Of a DNA stretch of 15,250 bases, positions 1-7,001 are shown piece by piece. Every line of letters begins with the position of its first letter. Positions within the stretch are counted from its first letter, which is position 1. The notes under the pieces were generated by a model. That model was not told the origin of the DNA, did not search any database, and worked only from the letters and a program-made list of their open reading frames with translations. Source of the DNA: Phycisphaerae bacterium (GTDB lineage Bacteria; Planctomycetota; Phycisphaerae; UBA1845; Fen-1342). The stretch covers positions 1-15,250 of the forward strand of contig JAFGRR010000087.1 of NCBI GenBank assembly GCA_016935035.1. Direction: 5' to 3'. A program made the position numbers and the translations under genes.

Positions 1-349
1 CGATATCCGGCCGTTCCATGATGCGCTCGTATTCGTTGTACGCATCGCAGCCGGTGTACTTGCCGTCTCGCTCACGGGCGGCGTAGCGCTGCTCAATATG
101 CCGGCGGGCCTTGTCGCGAGCTGCTGTGTCGACGTCGCAGACCGCGAGAATCTGCACGTTGTCATAGCCGGCGAGCGTTTGCACGTGAGTGCCGCCCATC
201 TTCTTCAGGCCGATGATGGCGAGTGTGATACGCTCGGACGGCGACGTGGCACCCTGCTTGCCGAGCGCGCTGGCTGGGATGATGTACGGTGCGGCGGCCA
301 ACGCGGCATGCTTCAGAAATCTGCGGCGTGATATGGGTTGTCGTGGCAT
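1..349 (-). CDS. Gfo/Idh/MocA-family oxidoreductase, Tat-exported (N-terminal part only)
   Basis: This is the first 116 or so codons of an NAD(P)-dependent oxidoreductase; the rest lies beyond the left window edge. The N-terminus has a twin-arginine signal (SRRRFLK, residues 7-13) followed by an Ala-rich stretch, so the protein is probably exported folded with its cofactor. A Rossmann start follows: beta strand ITLAIIG (41-47), then a second strand ending in VCDVD. Family members act on sugars, often at C3, or on inositols. The usual GxGxxG appears as G47-L-K-K-M-G52, with Lys at the middle Gly. The ATG at 347-349 lies 3 bases after the stop of the DUF1080 gene, so the two are surely co-transcribed. 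The family is clear; the substrate cannot be told. Confidence 0.9.
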   Translation of the reverse strand, partial: MPRQPISRRRFLKHAALAAAPYIIPASALGKQGATSPSERITLAIIGLKKMGGTHVQTLAGYDNVQILAVCDVDTAARDKARRHIEQRYAARERDGKYTGCDAYNEYERIMERPDI

Positions 350-352
350 GGG

Positions 353-1624
353 TCACTCATTCTCAGTGGTTTGGTCCAGTGGACAAATCCACACGTTGCG
401 GAAGCTGGCCTGGCAGCCGTGCTCCTGGAGACGCAGCGGGCCGTCCGCCGGGCCTTCGGGTTGGCCGGCGCCGGTCTTGTCCGTGACCTCGACATTGTTG
501 TGAATGCACGTGCCGTTGTGGTAGACGGTCATGCGCGCGTTGGCGGTTTTCTGGCCGTCGGCGTTCCAGCGCGGGGCGTGGAAGGTGATGTCGTAGGTCT
601 GCCACTCGCCTGCGGGTAGGGCCATGTTGTAGTCGGGGGCGCGTTGCCGGTAGATGGCGCCGCAGAGGTCGTCGGCGCGGGGGCGTCCGCTGGAGTTCAG
701 GATCTGCACTTCGTAGCGTTGCTGGATGTACACGCCACTGTTGCCGTTGTGCTGATAGTCCTGGCCATTGTCGGTGATGCGGAACTCAACGTGTATCTGG
801 CAGTCGGCGAAGGTCTGTTTGGTGACGATATCGCCGGTGCCGGCGACAGTGGTGAGTATGCCGTCAGCGAACCGCCACTTGATGGTTGAGTCGGGCTGGT
901 CGGCGTGTTGCCAGGTGGACAGGTCGCCGGCGGGAGTGAGCAGCATGACGGCTTCGGGCGGCGGAACGTCGCCGGGGTGGCCCAGGTCGAGGATGCGGAT
1001 GTTTCGCCAGCGGACCTCCATCGGCTCGCTCTCCTTGGTGCCGTGTACCTGGAGGGCGATGAAGCCGGTGCGCGTGAGGTGGTCGGTGAGGTCGGCGGCT
1101 GCGATGCCGTTGAGCCAGGTCTTGATGCGGTCGCCGACAGCGACGACGCGTACATGGTTCCAATCATCCTGTTTGAATGCCCGCCGGGCTGCCTCGTCGT
1201 TCTTGAGCGAAAACAGCCAGCCGCGGCGGCTTTCGTCATAGATGCCGGCCGACCAGGCGCGTTCGGACGGATCGATCTCGATCTGGTAGCCGTGTACAAC
1301 GCCATCGCGATAGCCAGTGACGCTGTTGCTCCGAACCTGAACGCCGGAGTTCAGACGCGGATCGACAAGGAATTCGTATTCGAGAATGAAATCGCCGTAG
1401 TCGCGCCGCGTGCACAGAAAGCTGTTGGGTGTATTCGGCACGCTCTGACCGATGATGACACCATCCTGCGCGCGGTACAGGGCCTGACCGCCGCGTTGTA
1501 CCCAGCCATCGAGCGTGTCGCGTTTGGGGAGTGTTGTCCAGCCGTAGTTGGCGTCAGTGGTTTGTGCCGGCGCGGCGGCGCAGGCGAGGACGGTGGCGGC
1601 GATCAGTGACAGTCGGTTCATCAC
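353..1624 (-). CDS. Secreted protein with two DUF1080 (3-keto-disaccharide hydrolase) domains
   Basis: The protein has 423 residues with an N-terminal signal peptide, probable cleavage after APA (residue 20), and two laminin-G-like DUF1080 domains in tandem at about 27-214 and 226-418. Each shows the family pattern: a TL..W opening, DF.L..EF or .IHVEFRI strands, an N-S-G-V core (NSGVQVRS, NSGVYIQQRYEVQI), W..V or WQTYDI, and a late I.LQ.HG or LRLQEHG followed by a FRNV.I-type end. Known members hydrolyse 3-keto-glycosides made by Gfo/Idh oxidoreductases, which fits the oxidoreductase directly downstream. The start is a GTG at 1624 with an ATG right after it at 1621; an AGGAT lies upstream of both. 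A carbohydrate-binding rather than catalytic role for one domain is possible. Confidence 0.9.
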   Translation of the reverse strand: MMNRLSLIAATVLACAAAPAQTTDANYGWTTLPKRDTLDGWVQRGGQALYRAQDGVIIGQSVPNTPNSFLCTRRDYGDFILEYEFLVDPRLNSGVQVRSNSVTGYRDGVVHGYQIEIDPSERAWSAGIYDESRRGWLFSLKNDEAARRAFKQDDWNHVRVVAVGDRIKTWLNGIAAADLTDHLTRTGFIALQVHGTKESEPMEVRWRNIRILDLGHPGDVPPPEAVMLLTPAGDLSTWQHADQPDSTIKWRFADGILTTVAGTGDIVTKQTFADCQIHVEFRITDNGQDYQHNGNSGVYIQQRYEVQILNSSGRPRADDLCGAIYRQRAPDYNMALPAGEWQTYDITFHAPRWNADGQKTANARMTVYHNGTCIHNNVEVTDKTGAGQPEGPADGPLRLQEHGCQASFRNVWICPLDQTTENE

Positions 1625-2050
1625 GACATGGCCATCCTATGCACATGCTCTGGCGTACGGCCGGTTTGTGGGCCGATGCGCCGTCATTGGAACCGGATAG
1701 GTGCCGCAGTTCAACCGGGCGGGGGCGCCGATGGTGGTCGTCGCATATGCGCATGCGGGTAGGTTATGACCCAGAATAAGTCTGACCTCTTTGACTATCG
1801 CTGTTGAGGTTACCTAGCGCTCATTGGGTGGTAGTCCCCACGACTAGGGAGCGGTCGGGGTGTGCGTTGCGCCATAGCTGTGTTCGCGCGATGGGCCACG
1901 CCCCATTCGGATCCAACGAGAGGAGCAAGCACCCGACCGACATTCTGACAACTGCGCCGGCGACGGCGCGCTCGGGCGATCGGCATGCGTTGCGCACCGG
2001 CCCACCGTATGGAAAAGGAAACGCAAAGCAAGTCTAACTAAGGGGATGCA
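1625..2050. other. Intergenic stretch without a recognisable gene
   Basis: This 426-base gap separates divergent units. The open frames across it give Arg/Cys-rich, low-complexity translations with no family resemblance, so I call none. It holds a 10-base palindrome CGCATATGCG (1742-1751) followed by GCATGC, in the upstream region of the DUF1080 gene. A locally AT-richer patch lies at about 1765-1805. I see no convincing -35/-10 pair for either flank. Confidence 0.5.
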
Positions 2051-2420
2051 ATGATGTCCACAAAGAGACGGGTTCACACGATCGTTGTTGCCGGCGCAGC
2101 CGCCGGAACACGCCGAGGTGCATGACTCAAGCGGTAAGCTCCTGGCCAACTGTCCGATGCCGACAGACACGATGCGCTGTTACGCGGGTGTGGCGTTCGG
2201 TCCGAATGAGGATCTGTACGTGGCGGCCACGGAGACCGGTCGTCGCGGTGCGGGCAGTCCGCGGCTGGTCAGGTACGACGCGGCGGACGGATACTCGAGC
2301 TACGACGTGATGACGCTCGGAGGTTGGCGTGAGGCGGGCAGCATCGTCGTAATGGTGCCGGAGCCGGCAACGCTGGTGCTGCTGGCGCTGGGAGCGGGTA
2401 CGCCGTGGCGCCGCCGGTAG
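2051..2420 (+). pseudogene. Remnant of a PEP-CTERM protein gene (signal peptide start and C-terminal anchor, middle lost)
   Basis: At 2051 two ATG codons follow AGGGG at a 5-base spacing and open a signal-peptide-like start (MMSTKRRVHTIVVAGAAAG) that hits TGA at 2123-2125. A different frame, open to 2420, then reads like the end of an exported repeat protein: GVAFGPNEDLYVAA resembles an NHL/SMP-30-type blade, and the end is VPEPATLVLLALGAG plus WRRR, a typical PEP-CTERM sorting signal (PEP motif, hydrophobic helix, Arg cluster). The two halves are out of frame and too short together for a whole protein. The simplest reading is an internal deletion with a frameshift near 2095-2120. An ORF starting at TTG 2085 (111 aa) could still be translated but would lack a signal peptide. 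Confidence 0.7.
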
Positions 2421-2428
2421 CCACGAAG

Positions 2429-2487
2429 AAACAGCAGAGAGTTGTGCGTACGGTGCAGGCCGGCGTTTGGCGCCGGCCTCGCTGTTT
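2429..2487 (+). terminator. Hairpin after the PEP-CTERM remnant, probable terminator
   Basis: A perfect 9-bp stem (2457-2465 with 2471-2479, loop TTTGG) lies shortly after the stop at 2420. An outer 7-bp pairing AAACAGC (2429-2435) with GCTGTTT (2481-2487) can extend it across an internal loop. The 3' arm ends in TTT and is followed by a GT-rich rather than pure T tract, so it is an imperfect intrinsic terminator. Confidence 0.55.
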
Positions 2488-2717
2488 GTGTGGGTCATGA
2501 GCGACTTACGAGTCGCCGCCTGAGGGTGAACGCCGCCTGTGAGCAGGGTGGCGCGATCAGGGATTGTGTTGTGCAGCCATGTGACTGTGCATGTGTTGGC
2601 AACAGCGTGCCCTCCGGTGGTACGCTATGCGCGTGTGACCATGCCACGGTGAACTGCACCACGTACAGCACTGCGGCGGCGATCGGGCGGTTGACGGAAG
2701 CCGTCATGGACATTGAG

Positions 2718-2745
2718 TTGCTCAGTCGTTAGGCTCAGGTATAGT
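2718..2745 (+). promoter_or_regulatory. Probable sigma-70-type promoter of the sulfatase-fold gene
   Basis: TTGCTC (2718-2723) and TATAGT (2740-2745) are separated by 16 bases, about 60 bases before the chosen start. An inverted repeat CGTTC-N6-GAACG (2746-2761) sits right after the -10 box, where it would overlap the transcription start and could be an operator. No experimental support exists. Confidence 0.5.
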
Positions 2746-2807
2746 CGTTCGCCCGTGAACGGCGACTCGGACCTGCTGTGGCATTGCCCCGCCCTCACGA
2801 AGTGAGC

Positions 2808-4256
2808 ATGAACAAGCTTCGACTACGCCGAAAATCACGGCATCTCCGCCAGTACTTGTTGTGTCTCGTCCTGCTATGGTCACTCACGGGTTGCGATGGC
2901 AAGCCGGCAGCGAAGTCGGACGGCGATGCCGCGGCGCGGCGAGCACCTGGTGACCGGCCGAACGTCATTCTGTACATGGTAGATACGCTGCGGGCCGACT
3001 GTCTGGGTTGCTACGGCCACCGGACGGTGAAGACGCCGGCGTTTGACCGGCTGGCGAGCGAGGGTACGCTCTTCGAGAGCGCCATCGCGCCAAGCTCGTG
3101 GACGCGGCCGTCGATTGCCTCCATCCTGACCGGCCTGCATCCGCAGGTCCACGGGGCTGAGCAGAACCCGGATGTGATCCCAGACGCGATCATTACTCTG
3201 GCCGAAGCGCTCAAAGCCGACGGCTATGCGACGTGCTGCATCACGACAAACCCCAATATGGGCTCCTTTTTCGGGTTCAGCCAGGGATTCGACGAGTTTC
3301 AGGAACTCTATGAGCGGCGCGTGGCGGGTTACGTCGATGGTGGACGCGAGCTTGTCACGCCGTCGGACGAGGTGACTCGGCGGGCGATCAAGTGGCTGGA
3401 GCAGGCGCCGGAGCCCTTTCTGCTGGTCACGTTGACGGTGGACCCGCATACACCGTACGCGCCGCCGGCACGCTTCGACACCTACGGCGGTGACTATGCC
3501 GGCAACGTCCAGGGGCACGGCGCGTGGCTGAAACGCAAGGACCTGAGTGAGGCGGACAAGCAGCGGATCCGCTCGCTGTATTGGGGTGAGGTTTCGTTCA
3601 ACGACCACTCATTCGGCAAGCTGGACGACTTCCTGCATCGGCAACGGTGGTACGACCGGACGGTGCTGCTCTTCACGTCGGATCATGGCGAGGAGTTCTG
3701 GGATCATGGGCTGCGTGGGCACGGGCAATCGCTGTATGAGGAAGTGCTGCACGTGCCGCTGATTGTCCGGCGGCCGGGCGTCATCGCCGCCGGCGGCAGA
3801 ATCACCGACCCGGTTCGACTCGTGGACATCGTGCCGACGCTGTTGGCAGAGGCGGGGCTGCCGGCGATACCGGACGTGGATGGGGGCTTGCTGTTCGGCC
3901 CGGACAATGCCCGTGGTACGCCCAGCTTCTCCGCACTGGAGCATGCGGGACGCAGTCTGTATGCCATGCGCGACTACCCGTGGAAGATGATCTCGAACCT
4001 CAAGAGCGGGCGGAAGCAGTTTTTCAATCTGGCGGAGGCGCCAAATGAGTTGCATATGGCGGCTGCGGCGAGTGCCGCTGAGGCGTCGCGGCTTGACGAC
4101 ATGATCAAGGCCCGGCTCGAGGCCAACGCCGCCAAACGCGCGCGTGTACACGCCGGCGTGGCACTGCAACAGCGATCGACCGACCAATTGCCGGACGACG
4201 CCCGTCGTACCCTGGAGTCGCTCGGCTACGTTGGCGATGACCCAAACGACAAGTAG
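2808..4256 (+). CDS. Sulfatase-fold (alkaline phosphatase superfamily) lipoprotein with a non-canonical nucleophile site
   Basis: The protein has 482 residues from ATG 2808. A GTG at 2778 is also in frame, but the later start gives a normal lipoprotein signal: basic n-region, hydrophobic core, lipobox LTGC with Cys29. The catalytic fold is clear: NVILYMVDTLRADCLGCYG (52-70, metal Asp59), HTPYAPP (214-220), TSDHGEEFWDHG (290-301, metal ligands Asp292 and His293) and GHG (304-306). It ends in LGYVG, common in this group. The nucleophile region reads W98-T-R-P-S-I-A-S-I-L-T-G109. Aligned on LTG with the sulfatase motif C/S-x-P-x-R, Thr99 replaces the Cys/Ser that becomes formylglycine, Pro101 is kept and the Arg is Ile103. 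It may thus be a phosphoesterase or transferase using Thr, as in LtaS-like enzymes, rather than a true sulfatase. Confidence 0.88.
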   Translation: MNKLRLRRKSRHLRQYLLCLVLLWSLTGCDGKPAAKSDGDAAARRAPGDRPNVILYMVDTLRADCLGCYGHRTVKTPAFDRLASEGTLFESAIAPSSWTRPSIASILTGLHPQVHGAEQNPDVIPDAIITLAEALKADGYATCCITTNPNMGSFFGFSQGFDEFQELYERRVAGYVDGGRELVTPSDEVTRRAIKWLEQAPEPFLLVTLTVDPHTPYAPPARFDTYGGDYAGNVQGHGAWLKRKDLSEADKQRIRSLYWGEVSFNDHSFGKLDDFLHRQRWYDRTVLLFTSDHGEEFWDHGLRGHGQSLYEEVLHVPLIVRRPGVIAAGGRITDPVRLVDIVPTLLAEAGLPAIPDVDGGLLFGPDNARGTPSFSALEHAGRSLYAMRDYPWKMISNLKSGRKQFFNLAEAPNELHMAAAASAAEASRLDDMIKARLEANAAKRARVHAGVALQQRSTDQLPDDARRTLESLGYVGDDPNDK

Positions 4257-4382
4257 CACACGCCATTCAGGGCCTTCGCGCACCGTGGGGCTGAACCAGT
4301 CGCAGTACGGTGTTTCCACATTGCGGATGCGCACAACCAAGAGAGCCGTGGCACATGCGGCGGCGGGGTGAGATTGTGTGGG

Positions 4383-5015
4383 CTAAAGGCGTCGGAGTAT
4401 GCCGACTACCACTCCCTGGATCGTGACGTTCTGGACAATAATCGGTTCATATGCGGGGTTGGCTGGTTGCAGCCGGACGCCCCGTGGGTCTCGGTAGAAG
4501 CGTTTGAGTGTGGCCTCGCCATCATCGAGCAGGGCGACGACCGTCTCGCCGTCACTGGCGGTATCGCGTCGTTCGGCGATGACATAATCGCCGTCGCAGA
4601 TGTTGTCGTCGATCATGCTGTCGCCGGTGACGCGCAAGACGAAGTTGCCGTGGGGCGAGACAAACATCTCCTCGAGATCGACGGTTTCCCGGTCCTCGAT
4701 GGCTTCGATTGGGTGTCCGGCGGCGATTACGCCGACGAGCGGAAGACAGGTGGCGCGCTCGTCGGGAAAGTCGATGTCGCCGCTAAGTTGCAAAGAGCGT
4801 GCCTTGTGTCTCAAACGCTTGAGATAGCCCTTTTTTTGCAGGGCGGCGATGTGTTCGAACACGGTGACCTTGCTGACGCCGAACTCGTCCGCCAATTCTT
4901 GCATTGTGGGGGCGTAGCCCCGGGCACGCGAGAAGTCCCGGATAAATGTCAGGACACGGAGCTGCTTGGGTGTCAGCGACGTTTGGCGCGGTTTGCTCGG
5001 TTTGCGGGTCGGCAT
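4383..5015 (-). CDS. lexA: LexA repressor, SOS regulator with S24 autoprotease domain
   Basis: LexA represses DNA-damage genes and cleaves itself when RecA filaments form. The chosen start is ATG 5015: it is preceded by GAGGAG at a suitable spacing and gives a 210-residue protein of normal LexA length. A TTG at 5054 is also in frame. Residues 14-75 are the winged helix (LTPKQLRVLTFI, then YAPTMQELADEFGVSKVTVFEHIAALQKKGYL). The linker leads to the cleavage site A99-G100 in VIAAGHP. The catalytic Ser133 is in VTGDSM and Lys171 in ATLKRF, so self-cleavage should work. The recognition helix differs from that of E. coli LexA, so its operator may differ too. The gene is convergent with the sulfatase-fold gene and is overlapped upstream by a candidate leader ORF. 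Confidence 0.95.
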   Translation of the reverse strand: MPTRKPSKPRQTSLTPKQLRVLTFIRDFSRARGYAPTMQELADEFGVSKVTVFEHIAALQKKGYLKRLRHKARSLQLSGDIDFPDERATCLPLVGVIAAGHPIEAIEDRETVDLEEMFVSPHGNFVLRVTGDSMIDDNICDGDYVIAERRDTASDGETVVALLDDGEATLKRFYRDPRGVRLQPANPAYEPIIVQNVTIQGVVVGILRRL

Positions 5016-5316
5016 GACACCACTCCTCGGCCAGGAATGCACTGAGGGAGCCAAGGACCACCGGCGGAAGCGGGCGCCGGGCGGCCGCCCACAAATCCTG
5101 CGATGGAATCAAGTCTCCGAAAGAAGCCGCCTCGGCCGGCTCGGCTATCTCGCGCGCGACCAAGTCGTCGCGCATGGTGCGGAACTGCGCATCGCTCAGC
5201 GGCCTGATCTCAACATCTTCGAGACGCGGTCCGGTGCTGTGGATGGTCTGGCGGAAGTCGCCGCCGGGACCGAACATGCAAACAAGCCCGTCGTCCTTTG
5301 ATCGCTTCCTTGACAA
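4783..5316 (-). CDS. Candidate leader gene upstream of lexA, overlapping its start (unknown function)
   Basis: A TTG at 5314-5316 is preceded by AAGGAG with 6 bases between, an excellent ribosome binding site, and a good promoter lies about 70 bases further up. The frame is open for 177 codons to a TAG at 4783-4785 and overlaps lexA by 233 bases in another frame. The first 100 or so codons look coding: about three quarters end in G or C, and the product is hydrophilic and mixed (for example FGPGGDFRQTIHS, RPLSDAQFRTMRDDLVAREI). Beyond the lexA start it becomes Arg/Pro/Ala-rich, like a shadow frame. The original gene may thus have ended near lexA and lost its stop, or this is a translated leader. 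I recognise no family. Confidence 0.4.
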   Translation of the reverse strand: MSRKRSKDDGLVCMFGPGGDFRQTIHSTGPRLEDVEIRPLSDAQFRTMRDDLVAREIAEPAEAASFGDLIPSQDLWAAARRPLPPVVLGSLSAFLAEEWCHADPQTEQTAPNVADTQAAPCPDIYPGLLACPGLRPHNARIGGRVRRQQGHRVRTHRRPAKKGLSQAFETQGTLFAT

Positions 5317-5382
5317 GGCGCACTCCTTTGCGCGACGTTGTCGCCTAAAACCGCTGGGCGATCGTAACCGCCAACAATACGA

Positions 5383-5410
5383 ATAGTACCCTAACATTTC
5401 CCGTTGTCAA
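5383..5410 (-). promoter_or_regulatory. Sigma-70-type promoter of the lexA leader/lexA unit
   Basis: Read on the minus strand, TTGACA (5405-5410) and TACTAT (5383-5388) are 16 bases apart, close to the vegetative consensus. It would give a leader of about 360 bases before the lexA ATG. Between it and the leader ORF lies a 13-base inverted repeat GCGAC-GTT-GTCGC (5332-5344), a possible operator. I cannot tell whether this is the LexA box. Confidence 0.65.
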
Positions 5411-5556
5411 GTATTTGGACAGGAATTAGCAGACGCAATCGGTCCCGGGTGTTGTATTCCGCTTGGCTGCGGCCGCAATATGTGGATGCACGAGCCGTGC
5501 TATCCACCAGCGGTGGCGGAGGCTGTTTCTGGACCAGATTCGCAATATGTTCGGTA

Positions 5557-6747
5557 TTATCGGGCCTCTTGGCCGTAGGTCGTGCCGCGCCAGTTCGTCG
5601 ACGTTGCCCCGAGCGCCTTCGTCATGGCGTTGAGGGTCATTCCCAGCGCAAGCACGGTTCCGAGGGGATATGTTAGGGCCCAAGGGCTGGCGATTCCGGA
5701 CAGGCGGTAGAAGCGCCAGAGGATGGATTGCTGGGCCAGCACGGCCGTACCTGCCGCCAGCGCGAGTTGCCACCAGTTGGTGCCCGCCAACGGTGAGAGC
5801 ACGAGCGTCAGGTATGGTGAGAGGCTGGCGACCGAGAGCAGCAGGAAGCTGGCGATGAGTCGCGGTATGGTGCCGAAGGACCCGTAGAAGATCCGGCTCC
5901 ACCCGCGCCAGATGGCGCGCAGGCCGGTATACATGCGAACCCGGTAGGTGTCGCCGCCACGGATGACGCGGAAGGCCAGCCGGAGCTGCTTGGCGCGGCG
6001 GGCCATGTGCATGTCTTCGTTCAGCGTGGCTTTGACCGCTTCGTGTCCGCCCATCGCATCGTACGCCTTGCGCGTCATCAGCATGAACGCCCCGTTCGCG
6101 TACGCGCAGGCCGAGTCCGGGCTGTTCACCTTCTGCGGCGGATTCCAGTAGACCATGATCGCGCTGGCGACCGGTTGGACGACGCGCTCCCAGAATGAGC
6201 CAGCGTCGATCTTGGGCAGGACGGAGAGAAACTCGACGTTGTTCCGTAGGGCGAACGAGACGGCCGCCGACAGGAGCTTCGGCGAGTCGAAGGTGCAGTC
6301 CGCGTCCGTGAAGCAGAACCAGTCGGCCGTGGCGTGCTTGAGACCTTCGTTCATGGCGTGGTTCTTGCCGAACCAGCCGGGCGTCAGGGTTTTGACGTGG
6401 ACGGCGGTGAGGCGGTCGTCGCCGGCGGCGATCTCATCCATGATCGCCCCTGTGCGATCCTCGCTGCGGTCATTGACGGCGATGGCCTGGAGCTTGGGGT
6501 AGTCCTGGGCGAGGATGCCCTTCAGACAGCGGCCGATGTTCTCCTCTTCCTCTTTGCCGGCCACCAGCATCGAAAGTGGCGGCAGCTCATCCGCCGGCGT
6601 AACAGCATCAGCGTCAGACAAGATCGGCTCACGTTTCCCCGCATTAATCTGCAAATGCCGCTTCAGCCAGATAACCCCGATCAGACACATGAACCAGAAC
6701 CACCAGGCGGCGAACAACGACTCGATTGGGGGAACCATGGCACTCAA
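5557..6747 (-). CDS. Membrane-bound family 2 glycosyltransferase, HpnB/CrtQ-like
   Basis: The protein has 396 residues. An N-terminal membrane helix (about 11-28) precedes a cytosolic GT-A domain: LSMLVAGKEEEENIGRCL (58-75, nucleotide-binding strand), VNDRSEDRT (91-99), the metal-binding DxD as TDADC (Asp148, Asp150), an NGAFMLM acceptor-side segment (218-224) and the catalytic-base region NED (243-245). An RxxRxW-like region and three membrane helices (about 296-370) follow. This layout matches inverting lipid-linked transferases such as the hopanoid-associated HpnB group, but no hopanoid or carotenoid genes are nearby, so the substrate is unknown. The start is taken as TTG 6747 because AGGAG (6756-6760) lies 8 bases before it; ATG 6738 is the alternative. 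Confidence 0.88.
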   Translation of the reverse strand: MSAMVPPIESLFAAWWFWFMCLIGVIWLKRHLQINAGKREPILSDADAVTPADELPPLSMLVAGKEEEENIGRCLKGILAQDYPKLQAIAVNDRSEDRTGAIMDEIAAGDDRLTAVHVKTLTPGWFGKNHAMNEGLKHATADWFCFTDADCTFDSPKLLSAAVSFALRNNVEFLSVLPKIDAGSFWERVVQPVASAIMVYWNPPQKVNSPDSACAYANGAFMLMTRKAYDAMGGHEAVKATLNEDMHMARRAKQLRLAFRVIRGGDTYRVRMYTGLRAIWRGWSRIFYGSFGTIPRLIASFLLLSVASLSPYLTLVLSPLAGTNWWQLALAAGTAVLAQQSILWRFYRLSGIASPWALTYPLGTVLALGMTLNAMTKALGATSTNWRGTTYGQEAR

Positions 6748-7001
6748 CGCGGCGACTCCTGGGATGCCGGGCTATGAAGTCGGGCAAGCGTATCCGGTCG
6801 GGCGGGTTTGTACAAACGGACGTAGCGGCGTGGGGCTCGAACGCCGTGGTGGCCTGCACATTCAGTGGCGCGGCGCTGCCAGAGAGTCCCGAACCGCACA
6901 GACGCACGCACCCACCGGATCGAGGTCCGGAGTTCATCATGCTGTCAGTGTCTGGTTCGGGGCGCGGCCGCGGATACCGGCGATCGTCTTTCTGGTCGAT
7001 G
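6748..7001. other. Spacer upstream of the glycosyltransferase, with a 12-base palindrome
   Basis: The gap between the propeller gene stop and the glycosyltransferase start has no credible gene. It holds the perfect palindrome GTTTGTACAAAC at 6806-6817, about 60 bases before the glycosyltransferase start, and a small CCGGA-N6-TCCGG hairpin near 6918-6933. On the minus strand the palindrome overlaps a TTGTAC that could serve as a -35 box with a weak TACGCT 17 bases on. Neither a clear promoter nor a terminator is visible. Confidence 0.4.

Noticed and set aside
905..1609. A 234-codon plus-strand frame opposite the DUF1080 gene
   Set aside because: Same low-complexity antisense composition; the minus-strand gene has two clear family domains.
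1767..1787. TGACC direct repeats around an AT-richer patch, reminiscent of insertion-element ends
   Set aside because: Only 5-base repeats with no transposase, paired inverted ends or target duplication; too weak to call a mobile-element scar.
2515..2540. Direct repeat CGCCGCCTG twice and a small GCGACT-TACG-AGTCGC hairpin nearby
   Set aside because: Too short and isolated to separate from chance in GC-rich DNA.
2442..2732. Two opposed short frames (96 and 72 codons) in the gap before the sulfatase-fold gene
   Set aside because: Cys/Ala/Arg-rich translations without ribosome binding sites; one runs across the terminator hairpin and the promoter.
2778..2807. Upstream GTG start for the sulfatase-fold gene
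   Set aside because: It would put ten residues before the basic n-region of a well-formed lipoprotein signal; ATG 2808 fits better.
3609..4340. A 243-codon minus-strand frame opposite the sulfatase-fold gene
   Set aside because: No recognisable features, and it crosses the end of a clear plus-strand gene.
4368..5045. A 225-codon plus-strand frame opposite lexA
   Set aside because: Val/Asp/Gly-rich shadow of lexA, which is unmistakable on the other strand.
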